From Rapidithrix thailandica (GTDB lineage: Bacteria > Bacteroidota > Bacteroidia > Cytophagales > Flammeovirgaceae), in the NCBI RefSeq assembly GCF_039710355.1, contig NZ_JBDKWZ010000021.1:70659-134658 (forward strand): a stretch of 64,000 nt of DNA. The letters are read 5' to 3'. The stretch's first letter is position 1; each line of letters starts with the position of its first letter. Position numbers and translations under genes: made by a program. Positions 8,476 to 17,766 of this stretch are shown one piece after another. The notes under the pieces are model-generated. The model was not told the origin of the DNA. It worked only from the letters and a program-made list of their open reading frames with translations, and made no database searches.

Positions 8476-9390
8476 ATGAACACTAGCCAATCGTTAACGG
8501 ACTTTTACAAACAGGTCTCCTTTAAAGATCCAAATGTCAACCTCCAAGCACAACAAGCCAATGAATGGGGGCATTTTAATGTGTATAGGAGGAGTGATTT
8601 CAGCAGTTCTTGCACCCACTACAAACCTTATAACCGAAGGGACTTTTTTAAAATCTCTCTTGTCATTGGCACCGGGACGTTATATTATGCAGACAAAGGC
8701 ATTGACATTTCTCAAAATGCTTTGTTATTTTCCAACCCTAACATCCCCTATGCCTGGGAAGCCCGGTCAGAAGTACAGGAAGGATACTTTTGCCTTTTTA
8801 CCGAAGGCTTTGTCAATACGGACTACCAAAGTGAAAACTTGTATTATTCCCCCTTGTTCAGAGTGGGTGGAAACCCGGTCTTTTTTGTAGACGAGGCACA
8901 AACCGAACGGATAAGCGGACTATTTGAAGAAATGCTCAAAGAAATCGCTTCGGATTATCGATATAAATTTGACTTGATCCGCAACTATATGAACCTCATA
9001 CTGCATGAAGCCTTAAAAATGCAACCGGCCGATTCTTTTTTCCAACATCATGATGCCGCCTCCCGCATTACTTCGCTGTTTCTGGAATTATTGGAACGGC
9101 AGTTTCCCGTGTCTTTTGAGCATTCCTTACAACTGAAAAGTGCCAATGACTATGCCTTTCGCTTGTCTGTGCATACCAACCACTTGAACAGGGCAATAAA
9201 AAAAGTTACGGGCAAAACCACTACCGGGCATATTACGGCAAGATTGCTACAAGAGGCCAAAGCATTGTTACAACATACGGACTGGAACATTGCCGATATT
9301 GCCTATTGCCTCGGCTTTGAAAGCCCGGCATATTTCAATAATTTTTTCAAAAAGCAAATGAGCATCACCCCCAAACGGTTTAGAGGGTAG
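8476..9390 (+). CDS. AraC family transcriptional regulator
   Basis: 304 residues from the ATG at 8476; a TTG three codons upstream is possible but less likely. The N-terminal half is a cupin-like ligand-binding region (TLYYADKGIDISQNALLF). The C-terminal hundred residues hold the two AraC helix-turn-helix units: NDYAFRLSVHTNHLNRAIKK and IADIAYCLGFESPAYFNNFF, ending in the usual KKQMSITPKRFRG. It precedes an aldo/keto reductase and a convergent short-chain dehydrogenase, a common arrangement in Bacteroidota in which the regulator controls the oxidoreductases. That regulatory link is inferred from position. Confidence 0.92.
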   Translation: MNTSQSLTDFYKQVSFKDPNVNLQAQQANEWGHFNVYRRSDFSSSCTHYKPYNRRDFFKISLVIGTGTLYYADKGIDISQNALLFSNPNIPYAWEARSEVQEGYFCLFTEGFVNTDYQSENLYYSPLFRVGGNPVFFVDEAQTERISGLFEEMLKEIASDYRYKFDLIRNYMNLILHEALKMQPADSFFQHHDAASRITSLFLELLERQFPVSFEHSLQLKSANDYAFRLSVHTNHLNRAIKKVTGKTTTGHITARLLQEAKALLQHTDWNIADIAYCLGFESPAYFNNFFKKQMSITPKRFRG

Positions 9391-9596
9391 TTGATGCAAT
9401 TCTCTAATAGGAAAGTAGATCACGAAACAAATCCACTTTAGTAACCGCCAAGGTTTCACCCGGTATTTCGTTGACTAACCGTTCTCAATTTCTATTTGCT
9501 TACAACCTCCCCATCCTCCTGTTTGAATTTTATAATTTTTGGTTTGAATAGCGAAACTCGCTTCGGCAGCAGCCTGATACCTTTGTAGATAATAAT

Positions 9597-9757
9597 GAAG
9601 TGAATTAAACTTTTTCTTTTTCCTAAAAAATGTTTCAAAAACGCCTCCTCTGTGTTACTTTTTTCAACAATAGTTTTGGCTATTCTTTTCAAAAAGTGCC
9701 TTGATGAGCCGATTTTGATTCCATTTCCGGTCAAAAACCATACGTTTAAACCACTTC
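9597..9757. mobile_element. MITE-like 161-bp element, copy A
   Basis: Nearly identical to 29898-30057, with about a dozen substitutions and one single-base indel. The ends form imperfect terminal inverted repeats: GAAGTGAATTAAAC on the left and GTTTAAACCACTTC on the right, matching at 12 of 14 positions when one is reversed. AAT flanks both ends and may be a target duplication. No protein-coding content is convincing: the minus-strand frame across it is not conserved with the other copy because of the indel. It fills most of the gap between the AraC and aldo/keto reductase genes; the rest of that gap (9391-9596) shows nothing clear. Confidence 0.75.
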
Positions 9758-9784
9758 AATTTTAAAAAACCTAAAAACTTAATT

Positions 9785-10789
9785 ATGAACTACAGAAAAC
9801 TCGGAAAAACCAACCAACAAATATCCGCTATCGGCTTGGGCTGTATGGGAATGAGCTTTGCCTACGGTCCAAGGGATGACCAACAGTCAATAGCCACCTT
9901 GGAACATGCCTTGGACTTGGGGGTCAACTTTTGGGACACGGCCGATATGTATGGCAAAGGGCACAATGAAGAACTGGTCGGGAAGGTATTACAACAACAT
10001 CGCGACAAAGTATTCCTGGCGACCAAATTTGGTTTTCGTTACGAAGAGGGATTTGATCCGAAAGATATGAAAACCTACAAAACCTATTTTGACGGTCGTC
10101 CGGAATATGTAAAGCAAGCCTGTGAAGCCAGCTTAAAACGATTGGGCATCGATACCATAGACTTGTATTACAGCCATAGAGTGGACCCCAACGTTCCGGT
10201 TGAGGAAACCGTAGGCGCCATGGCCGAACTGGTAAAAGAGGGAAAGGTCCGTTATCTCGGTCTCTCTGAGGCTTCGGTAGAATCACTCAAAAAGGCATAT
10301 GCGGTACATCCCATCTCGGCATTGCAATCCGAATACTCACTGTTTACCCGAGATATTGAAAAAGCAATTCTACCGGTTTGCCAAAAGTTGGGGATTTCGT
10401 TGGTTCCTTATAGTCCCTTAGGCCGGGGAATGCTTACCGGAGCGATAAAAGAAGTTCCTAAAGAGGAAGATGATTTTCGCAAAACGCTCCCCCGCTTTCA
10501 AGAAGAGAGTTTTCTTCACAATAAAAAGTTAGTGGATAAACTGGAGGAAATTGCCCAACAAAAAAATTGCACTCCGGCACAACTGGCCTTGGCCTGGTTG
10601 CTGGCAAAAGGAGAAAATATTCTTCCGATACCCGGCACAAAAAAGATCAAGTATTTGGAAGAAAATGCAGGGGCGGCTGATATTACACTTTCTACCGAAG
10701 ATATGGACAGTATTACGGCTCTCTCCGATACGATCAAAGTGCATGGCGAACGCTATTCGGAAGGGGCCATGAAACTGGTGAATAATTAA
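9785..10789 (+). CDS. Aldo/keto reductase
   Basis: 334 residues, the normal length. NADPH-dependent reduction of aldehydes or ketones in the cytoplasm. The catalytic tetrad is intact: Asp51, Tyr56 (FWDTADMYGKGHNEELVG), Lys81 (FLATKFGF) and His131 (LYYSHRVDP). The C-terminal cofactor-binding segment ENILPIPGTKK is present. It resembles the AKR13-like/YakC group that recognises small aldehydes, but the substrate is unknown. ATG at 9785 with the conserved start MNYRKLGKTNQQISAIGLG. The gene is downstream of an AraC regulator and convergent with an SDR gene across a shared terminator. Confidence 0.93.
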   Translation: MNYRKLGKTNQQISAIGLGCMGMSFAYGPRDDQQSIATLEHALDLGVNFWDTADMYGKGHNEELVGKVLQQHRDKVFLATKFGFRYEEGFDPKDMKTYKTYFDGRPEYVKQACEASLKRLGIDTIDLYYSHRVDPNVPVEETVGAMAELVKEGKVRYLGLSEASVESLKKAYAVHPISALQSEYSLFTRDIEKAILPVCQKLGISLVPYSPLGRGMLTGAIKEVPKEEDDFRKTLPRFQEESFLHNKKLVDKLEEIAQQKNCTPAQLALAWLLAKGENILPIPGTKKIKYLEENAGAADITLSTEDMDSITALSDTIKVHGERYSEGAMKLVNN

Positions 10790-10840
10790 TTTCAACCGGA
10801 GTAAGGAGACTCAACAGGCAGCCTTTCAAAACCCAACAAA

Positions 10841-10876
10841 AAGGCTTGCAGTCGAAAATGCTCAACTGCAAGCCTT
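10841..10876. terminator. Bidirectional terminator between AKR and SDR genes
   Basis: AAGGCTTGCAGT pairs perfectly with ACTGCAAGCCTT across a 12-base loop, with A and T runs on either side. It lies in the convergent gap and can serve both genes. Confidence 0.8.
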
Positions 10877-10906
10877 TGACCTTTTAGTTTATTTATCTCT
10901 TAACTT

Positions 10907-11656
10907 TTACACCTGACTTAATCCGCCATCCACTTCCAACTCCACCCCATTGACAAAGGAAGCATCTTCGGAAACCAAAAATAACACCGCTTTGGCTACT
11001 TCTTCCGCAGAACCAAACCTGCCCAAGGGGACTTGCTGTGCCATTTGTTGCCCCATGGCATCCAGCTCTTCTTCCGACCTGCCCATTTTAGTATAAATCG
11101 GGGTTTCGATAGGACCCGGAGCGACACTTACCGTCCGTATTTTCTTGTCGAGCAATTCGTTGGCAAGCACTCTGGAAAGCGATCTTAAAGCCGCCTTGGT
11201 AGCCGTATACACACCTGAGCCCGGAAACCCTTTCTGGTGTACGATAGACGTGTTGCTTACGATCACGGCCTCTTCATTTAAATAAGGGATGGCCTCTTTG
11301 ATGGTGAAAAACGGAGCTTTTACATTAATGGTAAAATGTTCATCAAAATGCGCTTCGGTGATTTCAGCCATGGGGGCAAATTTGGCGATTCCCGCATTCA
11401 AAAAGAGGATATCGATTTTACCATATCTCTCCACCGTCTTCCGGATAGCCAATTTGGAAGCTTCCAAATCCCTTGAGTCGGCCAGAAATGCCGACACCTC
11501 TCCTTCTATGGAATGTACCGCTTCTTCAAGGGCTTCCTGCCTACGGCCTGTAATCACCACACGGGCACCTTCTTGTGCAAAAAGTTGGGCGGTGGCCAAG
11601 CCAATTCCACTGTTTCCACCGGTAATAAAAGCGACTTTGTTTTTTAATTTGTTCAT
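10907..11656 (-). CDS. Short-chain dehydrogenase/reductase
   Basis: 249 residues, a classical SDR. The Rossmann dinucleotide motif TGGNSGIG is at residues 12-19, NAG at 87-89, and the catalytic Tyr150 and Lys154 are in YTATK with a Ser at 134 or 137. ITGRRQEAL (about residues 35-43) suggests NADP preference. The substrate is not determinable. The C-terminus SFVNGVELEVDGGLSQV is standard. The gene is convergent with the aldo/keto reductase. Its upstream gap (11657-11924) is AT-rich and shared with the divergent decarboxylase gene, but no clear operator is seen. Confidence 0.92.
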   Translation of the reverse strand: MNKLKNKVAFITGGNSGIGLATAQLFAQEGARVVITGRRQEALEEAVHSIEGEVSAFLADSRDLEASKLAIRKTVERYGKIDILFLNAGIAKFAPMAEITEAHFDEHFTINVKAPFFTIKEAIPYLNEEAVIVSNTSIVHQKGFPGSGVYTATKAALRSLSRVLANELLDKKIRTVSVAPGPIETPIYTKMGRSEEELDAMGQQMAQQVPLGRFGSAEEVAKAVLFLVSEDASFVNGVELEVDGGLSQV

Positions 11657-11924
11657 GATTTTTTCTTGTTGGATACTGTATAAAATAATTATGTGAATTG
11701 AAAGGGATCTCCTTGGTTTAAGCCTTTATGAATTCATACATTTAAATATATCTATATTTTAATTTAAAAAAGAACCCCGTTCTTAACCGGGACCTCCTAA
11801 AACTTTCTGTGTGTCTTATGTCTTACTTGCCATATGGAATTACAAGTATAAATAAAATATTTAAATATTTGAATGTATCTATTAATATTTTTCGTATCCT
11901 CCAAAAGATCCACTAAATTCGAGG

Positions 11925-13403
11925 ATGGAAAAGGCAACCCAAAACACCTCCCTCATGGACAACAATTTTGCAAAAAAACTCTACGACCCCGGTACTTTTA
12001 GAGAGCAAGGACATCAAATGGTTAACCTACTGGCGGATTATCTGGAAAAGGTAAGTCAGCAAAAAGATGGCATTCCTGTAACTCAATGGAAGTTTCCTAA
12101 CCAACAATTGACGTATTGGCAAGAAGCCCTGCAAAACCCCAAACTAAATTTACCGGATTTTTTCCAACAAGTGCTTGATCAATCCATCCATTTGCATCAT
12201 CCCAAATACATTGGGCATCAAGTCTCTCCGGTGGCACCTCTAGCCGCATTAACCTCGTTGGTTTCCAGCTTTTTGAACAATGGCATGGCGGTTTATGAAA
12301 TGGGCGCTACCGCTACGGCCATGGAGCGGTTGGTCATACAAGAATTAAGCAAAGTATTGGGCTTTGATGAGCAGGCAGATGGTTTCTTAACCTCCGGAGG
12401 CACCTTGGCGACTTTGACCGCACTGCTCGCTGCCAGACAGAAAGTAAGCCAAGGCAATATCTGGGAAAAAGGCTTGCGCCAAAAACTTGCGGTAATGGTT
12501 TCCGAAGAAGCTCATTACTGTATAGACCGGGCTTGCCGGATCATGGGTTTTGGTGCTGAGGGGGTGATAAAGATCCCAGTCAATGCACAATTTCAGATGG
12601 ATACTTCCTTACTGGAGGAGTATTACCAACAAGCTCAGGCCAATGGGTTTGAAGTAATAGCCATCGTGGGTTCTGCCTGTTCGACTTCCACCGGATCTTA
12701 TGATAATTTAGAAGCAATAGGCCGGTTTTGTCAAGGCAAACCATTGTGGTTTCATATAGACGGGGCTCATGGTGGCGCTGTAGCATACTCTTCCCGATAT
12801 GCTTCTTTGTTAAAAGGAGTCACTCAAGCCGACTCCATCATCATCGATTATCATAAAATGCTGCTGACTCCTGCATTGGCAACGGCTGTTGTCTTCAGAG
12901 AAGGAAAAGATTCTTATTCTGCATTCGCTCAAAAAGCTCAATACCTTTATGAACAAGACGAACAGGAATGGCATGAACTTGGGAAGCGCACCTTCGAATG
13001 CACCAAATATATGATGGGGTTCAAAGTGTATACTTTGCTGCGCACCTATGGCCCGGAACTCTTTGAAGCCAATATCGACTACTTGTATCAGTTAACACAA
13101 CGCTTTGCCCGACTTATCGAAAGTCGTCAAGACCTGGAGTTAGCGCTCCGGCCTCAAGCCAATATTATTTGTTTCCGATACACATCAGCAAAAAAATCCA
13201 CCGAAGAACTAAATACCATTAACCGGAACTTGAGAAGGCAACTCTTAGAGAAAGGAGAATTTTATATTGTCCAAACACAATTGAAGGGGCTTGTGTACTT
13301 ACGGGCTACTCTTATGAATCCGTTAACTACGGAATTGGAATTAACACAACTGTTGGATACCATCGGAAAGCTACTCAAAGCCGAAATGTTATCAACTAAG
13401 TAG
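11925..13403 (+). CDS. Group II PLP-dependent amino acid decarboxylase
   Basis: 492 residues, of the aromatic-amino-acid / L-2,4-diaminobutyrate / glutamate decarboxylase superfamily. The PLP lysine is Lys311 in IIIDYHKMLLTPA, and the cofactor-binding Asp is in FHIDGAHGGA. The substrate-side His is in SEEAHYCIDRA, and LTSGGTLATLTAL is the PLP-phosphate-binding loop. The motif DYHKMLL, in place of the DPHKWL of many aromatic decarboxylases, is closer to the diaminobutyrate decarboxylase branch, but the substrate is uncertain. It is a single gene, divergent from the SDR and convergent with the Tat-exported phosphoesterase. The ATG at 11925 gives MEKATQNTSLMDNNF. Confidence 0.9.
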   Translation: MEKATQNTSLMDNNFAKKLYDPGTFREQGHQMVNLLADYLEKVSQQKDGIPVTQWKFPNQQLTYWQEALQNPKLNLPDFFQQVLDQSIHLHHPKYIGHQVSPVAPLAALTSLVSSFLNNGMAVYEMGATATAMERLVIQELSKVLGFDEQADGFLTSGGTLATLTALLAARQKVSQGNIWEKGLRQKLAVMVSEEAHYCIDRACRIMGFGAEGVIKIPVNAQFQMDTSLLEEYYQQAQANGFEVIAIVGSACSTSTGSYDNLEAIGRFCQGKPLWFHIDGAHGGAVAYSSRYASLLKGVTQADSIIIDYHKMLLTPALATAVVFREGKDSYSAFAQKAQYLYEQDEQEWHELGKRTFECTKYMMGFKVYTLLRTYGPELFEANIDYLYQLTQRFARLIESRQDLELALRPQANIICFRYTSAKKSTEELNTINRNLRRQLLEKGEFYIVQTQLKGLVYLRATLMNPLTTELELTQLLDTIGKLLKAEMLSTK

Positions 13404-13416
13404 ACGCTTTAAAAAA

Positions 13417-13466
13417 GGGATAAAAGCAGGGTAAAATATCTTTATACCGATTGCTCTTTTTATCCC
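13417..13466. terminator. Possible terminator between convergent genes
   Basis: GGGATAAAAGCA (13417-13428) pairs with TGCTCTTTTTATCCC (13452-13466) with a small bulge, in the gap between the decarboxylase and phosphoesterase genes. Confidence 0.5.
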
Positions 13467-13509
13467 CTTTCGCGTTGGTTTACTTTATCGCCTTGGACCT
13501 TATGCATCT

Positions 13510-14415
13510 TTATTTTCCTCTCTCCAATACTTGATGGGAGGCTTTCCGGTAGCCGGTAATCCGGATTCCTTCCTGTTGTGGTTCTACAATGGCATAACTG
13601 TTATTTTCCTTTCCTTCTCCATCCACCACAGCCAAAAAAGTGGAATAGTGAATCCCCTGGATTTCCGCATGTTTTTCTTTATGGATATGTCCTTGAAATA
13701 CAGCTTGTACCTTGCCGGAAGCTTCTAAAACCGCCCGCACAGCCGCTGCATTTTTCACGGTATAATTTCCTTCTTCTTGCAACAGTTGATGGCAAAATAC
13801 AATGACAGGAAACTTCGTTTTGCTCAGATCTTTTTGCAGCCAATCCAATTGTTCTTGTGGGATATTGGCATCCGTCCAATCATAATTACCGTGATCATAT
13901 GCTTTTCCTTCACTGGTAAAATTGGCATCCAGTACCACGAAGTGCCAGTGTTTATGGTCAAAGGAATAATAGGTTTTTTCTTTGGGGATTCCCGAATTTT
14001 TAATATTTCCCTGAAATTGGGATTTGGAAATACTGTCCATATCATGATTTCCCAACACATGAAAGCGCTTGCCTTTAAATTGCGCAAACACCTTTTCCAG
14101 CGCTTGCAGATAGTGAATGGTTTGTTGCTCTTGAGGGTCTTTTGCCTGATCTTTGAAATCGCCCAAATGGATCAAAAAATCTACATTCTGCTCATTCATC
14201 AATCCCACACATTCTTGAAGTTTGGTTTTTGATTCGCGATAGTACCTTTTGCCTTGAGGCTCCCGGTCGGCATAGTGGGTATCTGTGACCACGCCAAAAC
14301 GCAATGCTTTTTTCATCTCTTTGCCAAAGGATGGGAACGTGCCCAATGCCGTAGCACCTGCCGTCAAAGCGCTTGTTTTTAAAAATTTCCTACGGGTAAT
14401 TGTCCAGTTTTTCAC
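13510..14415 (-). CDS. Tat-exported metallophosphoesterase
   Basis: 301 residues. The N-terminus has a twin-arginine signal, TRRKFLKTSALTAGATALG, so the folded protein should be exported to the periplasm. The phosphoesterase ligands follow: TDTHYAD, HLGDFKD, LGNHDMD, FCHQLLQ and QGHIHKE. It resembles the alkaline-phosphatase/PhoD-like calcineurin group that acts on phosphodiesters or phosphomonoesters of nucleotides or lipids. The substrate is unknown. The next gene on the same strand, glycerate kinase, starts upstream, 63 bases before this ATG, so the two may be co-transcribed; no functional link is evident. Confidence 0.9.
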   Translation of the reverse strand: MKNWTITRRKFLKTSALTAGATALGTFPSFGKEMKKALRFGVVTDTHYADREPQGKRYYRESKTKLQECVGLMNEQNVDFLIHLGDFKDQAKDPQEQQTIHYLQALEKVFAQFKGKRFHVLGNHDMDSISKSQFQGNIKNSGIPKEKTYYSFDHKHWHFVVLDANFTSEGKAYDHGNYDWTDANIPQEQLDWLQKDLSKTKFPVIVFCHQLLQEEGNYTVKNAAAVRAVLEASGKVQAVFQGHIHKEKHAEIQGIHYSTFLAVVDGEGKENNSYAIVEPQQEGIRITGYRKASHQVLERGK

Positions 14416-14478
14416 AATGCTTTTGATATTTTTTTAAGGAATAATTATTAACAATAAGGCGTGATTAGCCGCAAAGGC

Positions 14479-15609
14479 TTACTTCTTCATTGAGGACAAA
14501 AAACAAGCTAATTGCCCACTGGCGAAACTCAAATTCCTTTCCGTAAAGCTCAATGCATCTTCCAGCGTACATGGCCCCGGCACAATACTGAATACAGCAT
14601 CAAAGTACTGATTCAATGCAATAGTCTGTTCAACACTTCCGGCAAGGGCTACTACTTTTTTCTCAAACTGCTTTGCCCGTCGGGCAACTCCCACAGGCGT
14701 TTTACCTTTCAGGGATTGCCTGTCCAGGCTGCCTTCTCCGGTAATGACCCAGTCCACTTGTTGCACTATGGTATCAAAGGCAAAAGCGTCCAATACCAGA
14801 TCGATCCCATTGCTTAAGGTGGCCTCCAGGCAAGCTACAAAGCCAGCCGCTATGCCCCCGGCAGCCCCTCCACCCGGTAGCTTGGTAATATCTTTTCCTG
14901 TTGCTTTTTCAAGCAATTCCGCCCAATGGCTTAAGCCCTCTTCCAACATTTCCACCTGTTTGTTTGTAGCGCCTTTTTGCGGGGCAAATACTTTGGCAGC
15001 GCCTTGTTCGCCAATCAAGGGATTGGAGACATCACAAGCAATCTCAAGCGAAATTTCTTTCAACCTTGGGTCCAGCCCTTGTAAATCCACTTGTTGCACT
15101 TCAGACAAGTTGACCTCATAAGGGTTTACCACCACTCCTTTTTGGTTCAGAAAACGAACACCCAATGCCTGTAAGGCCCCTACTCCACCATCTACCGTTG
15201 CACTCCCCCCTATGCCCAACAGAATTTTTTTTGCGCCTTTATTTAAGGCTTCCACAAGCAACTGGCCTGTTCCAAAACTAGAGGCTTTTAAAGGGTTCAA
15301 CGCATCGGGGCTGAGCAAATGAAGCCCCGATGCTTCGGCCATTTCGATGACTGCCAGTTCTCCCTTACACCAACCCCATTTCGCCCTTACCTCATGCCCT
15401 AAAGGATCTCTCACTCTGGCAAATAGCTCCTCACCGGACAATGTATGCAGTAATACTTCTACAAAATCATTTCCTCCGTCCGAAACGGGTAACTCGATAA
15501 TTTCCAAGGACGGGTCTTTGTACAACAACCCTTTGGCAATCGCCGTTGAAGCCTGCTTCGCGGAAACACTTCCTTTAAAAGCTCCGGGTGCCACAAGAAT
15601 CTTCGTCAT
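14479..15609 (-). CDS. garK: Glycerate kinase (GarK/GlxK type)
   Basis: 376 residues, the usual length for the type-1 bacterial glycerate kinase family. It phosphorylates D-glycerate to 2-phosphoglycerate, feeding glycerate from glyoxylate, sugar-acid or serine breakdown into glycolysis. Family motifs are visible: the start ILVAPGAFKGSVSAKQA, SDGGNDF, GIGGSATVDGG and GGGAAGGIAAG. It belongs to a minus-strand run with the CYTH gene (40 bases upstream) and the Tat phosphoesterase downstream. An L-serine dehydratase chain lies elsewhere in the window, but no operon link exists. The symbol garK is used for the family; glxK is equally possible. Confidence 0.92.
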   Translation of the reverse strand: MTKILVAPGAFKGSVSAKQASTAIAKGLLYKDPSLEIIELPVSDGGNDFVEVLLHTLSGEELFARVRDPLGHEVRAKWGWCKGELAVIEMAEASGLHLLSPDALNPLKASSFGTGQLLVEALNKGAKKILLGIGGSATVDGGVGALQALGVRFLNQKGVVVNPYEVNLSEVQQVDLQGLDPRLKEISLEIACDVSNPLIGEQGAAKVFAPQKGATNKQVEMLEEGLSHWAELLEKATGKDITKLPGGGAAGGIAAGFVACLEATLSNGIDLVLDAFAFDTIVQQVDWVITGEGSLDRQSLKGKTPVGVARRAKQFEKKVVALAGSVEQTIALNQYFDAVFSIVPGPCTLEDALSFTERNLSFASGQLACFLSSMKK

Positions 15610-15649
15610 TGGCTTGTCGTTCTATTTCATAAACTACGTTATGCCCTCC

Positions 15650-16186
15650 TTACCCCCGGGCTTCGTTATCAATTTTCTCAATTAACAAATCCGAATAGGA
15701 ACGGGCAATTAAGTCCTCTTCTTTAATGTCCAACAAAGTTTTATAGCGTTTACACTGCTCGGTTAATTTTTCTTTGTTCAGGCTTCCTTCTTTATCAATT
15801 GCTTCGATTTCCACAAAATTCCCGAGATCCTTTACCTCATCCAGATGAAACTTTACATTTTCAATAAAAAAGATTTTTCGCTCTTTCTCCACCACTACTT
15901 TTACACCCACTGTTTTTTTAAGAATTACTTTTAACTGGGCAATATCAGCGGGTTTATATAAATCCACCACTGAATCTTTGGGACCTTTTAGGTCATTGCG
16001 ATCGTAACTGATCAGCGCATTTTCAATATTTCCTTCCCGTAGTTTCAGGCGAAAATTACTGGCATCAAAATACGTGTCTGTTTGGTGATCCGTACCTTTT
16101 AACACCGCTCCTTCCTTCATCAGGATGTCTTCGGCTTTCGCCAAATCTTCATATTTAGCTTTAATCTCTACATTTAAGTGTGTCAT
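15650..16186 (-). CDS. CYTH domain protein (class IV adenylate cyclase/thiamine-triphosphatase-like)
   Basis: 178 residues. The signature ExExK appears as NVEIKAKY near the N-terminus (first Glu replaced by Asn), followed by DTYFDASNFRLKLREG and KVVVEKERKIFF, the alternating charged strands that line the triphosphate tunnel. Such proteins bind and hydrolyse triphosphates or act as class IV adenylate cyclases. The C-terminal helix region is shortened and highly charged. Substrate unknown. It is the first gene of a possible three-gene minus-strand unit with glycerate kinase and the phosphoesterase. ATG at 16186. Confidence 0.82.
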   Translation of the reverse strand: MTHLNVEIKAKYEDLAKAEDILMKEGAVLKGTDHQTDTYFDASNFRLKLREGNIENALISYDRNDLKGPKDSVVDLYKPADIAQLKVILKKTVGVKVVVEKERKIFFIENVKFHLDEVKDLGNFVEIEAIDKEGSLNKEKLTEQCKRYKTLLDIKEEDLIARSYSDLLIEKIDNEARG

Positions 16187-16561
16187 AACAGGAAGTTTAT
16201 TGTTGGTGAATCAGTTAAATTTGGACGCGTATAAATTTACTTCCAAATCCTTAAGTTCTTTTTAAAAATGCGGATATTTTTAAGGAAACAGTGTGTTCCG
16301 GCACCTTTCTCACCCAAATTCTTTTCCATTAGCAAGGAGAGTTCCTTCTATAGTTGCGAAAGATTGTATTCAAAATCAAAAAATCGCTTTTGGATTCCAC
16401 CTTTCCCCTTTATATAATTGTTAAGAAATAACAATAAGCAGTAAAGAAGATGAGAGTTCATCCCAATGGAAAAAGGGATTTGGAGGTGCTTCCAGGAGAG
16501 AGAGCCGCTCGAAAAAAGTTTACGAAAAGAATATTCTAAAAAGATAACTAACAACATATCA
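16187..16561. other. Divergent intergenic region without a visible gene
   Basis: The gap between the CYTH gene and the MORN-protein start. A frame stays open from 16466 into the MORN gene, but it lacks signal-peptide character ahead of 16562. I take the ATG at 16562 as the start and see no other structure here. Confidence 0.5.
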
Positions 16562-17629
16562 ATGAATCGATTCAACCACCGGCAGCAAATGCCAATGATC
16601 ACTTGTTTACTTTTCTTTTTATGCTGGGGAATGCTTTTGCCAGGATATGCTCAAAAAAAACCGGCAAGCCAGGATAAAGGGAAATATGAAGGAGAAACCC
16701 GCTATGGAGTGATTAAACACGGACAAGGGAAGTACGTATGGCCCGATGGCAGTATATACGTAGGCAAATGGCGCAATGACGTGATGCATGGCTATGGCAC
16801 CTTGGAGTTTTATGACGGGAGCAGTTATTCGGGAGAGTGGCATAACGGGTTTATGGAAGGGGAAGGTACTTACAAGTGGCCTAACGGAGATACTTATACG
16901 GGGGGATTCCGCAATGGAAAAAAGAGTGGCTATGGCAAGCTATCCAAAGTAAACGGAGAAAAACACGAAGGCCAGTGGCTCGGGGATATGTGTAATGGTC
17001 AAGGTACACATACCTACCCTAACGGAGATCGCTATATAGGCGATTGGAAAAATAATATGCGGCAAGGAAAGGGGATCATGATCTACCGGAATGGTGATGT
17101 GGAACAAGGCTCTTGGGTAAAAAACGAGCATGTGCCCTGCTATTGCAGTAAAAAGGTAGTGACTGTAGAAGAAGCCTATCAATCCTCCGATGCGGTCTTT
17201 GTAGGCGTGGTTAGCAAAGTGACCCCCATGGAATCGTATGATGTGGTGGAATTTGAGGTAACTTCCTATTGGAAGGGAAAACTCTTTCCGGAAAGAAGAA
17301 TCTATCTCAGGGCAGGTACCAGCTCTTGTGATCATGTGTACTTTGAAGGCGAATCGTTCTTAGTATATGCTAAAATGGAAACCGAATCGCTGTACTATAC
17401 CGATAAGTGTACCCGTACGGCCCGCTTGTCCAAAGTGGTATACGACCTGAAAACCTTGGAAGAGATTGTGCCCTGTAAGTCCACCGCCAATGACAAAAAC
17501 TTAACCTATTATAAAAACAGTGACCCTGTGTGCGGATGCGATGGGAAGACCTACGAAAATGCCTATCATGCCCAGAAAAACGGCATACAGTTTTGGAGGG
17601 CAGGAAAGTGTAACGAATTAAATGAATAA
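16562..17629 (+). CDS. Secreted MORN-repeat protein with netrin-like (NTR) and Kazal-type domains
   Basis: 355 residues. A signal peptide covers about residues 1-30 (ITCLLFFLCWGMLLPGYAQ). Six MORN repeats run from about residue 41 to 187, of the form YxGxWxNGxxxGxGxxxxxxG (for example YVGKWRNDVMHGYGTLEF). Residues about 193-293 form a NTR/TIMP-like domain, with CYC at 193-195, GVVSKV, SYWKG and Cys256 and Cys283. Residues about 305-350 are Kazal-like: DPVCGCDGKTY then a final Cys350, but the central NAC of Kazal domains is NAY, so one disulfide Cys is missing. NTR-Kazal pairs are known in secreted bacterial proteins; adding a MORN stack is unusual. Surface or outer-membrane scaffolding is a guess. 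Confidence 0.87.
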   Translation: MNRFNHRQQMPMITCLLFFLCWGMLLPGYAQKKPASQDKGKYEGETRYGVIKHGQGKYVWPDGSIYVGKWRNDVMHGYGTLEFYDGSSYSGEWHNGFMEGEGTYKWPNGDTYTGGFRNGKKSGYGKLSKVNGEKHEGQWLGDMCNGQGTHTYPNGDRYIGDWKNNMRQGKGIMIYRNGDVEQGSWVKNEHVPCYCSKKVVTVEEAYQSSDAVFVGVVSKVTPMESYDVVEFEVTSYWKGKLFPERRIYLRAGTSSCDHVYFEGESFLVYAKMETESLYYTDKCTRTARLSKVVYDLKTLEEIVPCKSTANDKNLTYYKNSDPVCGCDGKTYENAYHAQKNGIQFWRAGKCNELNE

Positions 17630-17766
17630 GTTCAGCTTAGTTGTGCTACGGGGTCCCAAATGTTTCATTAAAACTGCATGTACAATTGGTTTTTCACAAA
17701 GAGTATGATTAAATTCTACCTTTACTACCATAGAATTTTCACCTAGCACTCAAAATTGTTCAAACC

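Noticed and set aside
9492..9734. 80-residue minus-strand frame overlapping MITE-like copy A
   Set aside because: The frame crosses an indel relative to copy B and covers the element ends only partly, so it is not conserved as protein.
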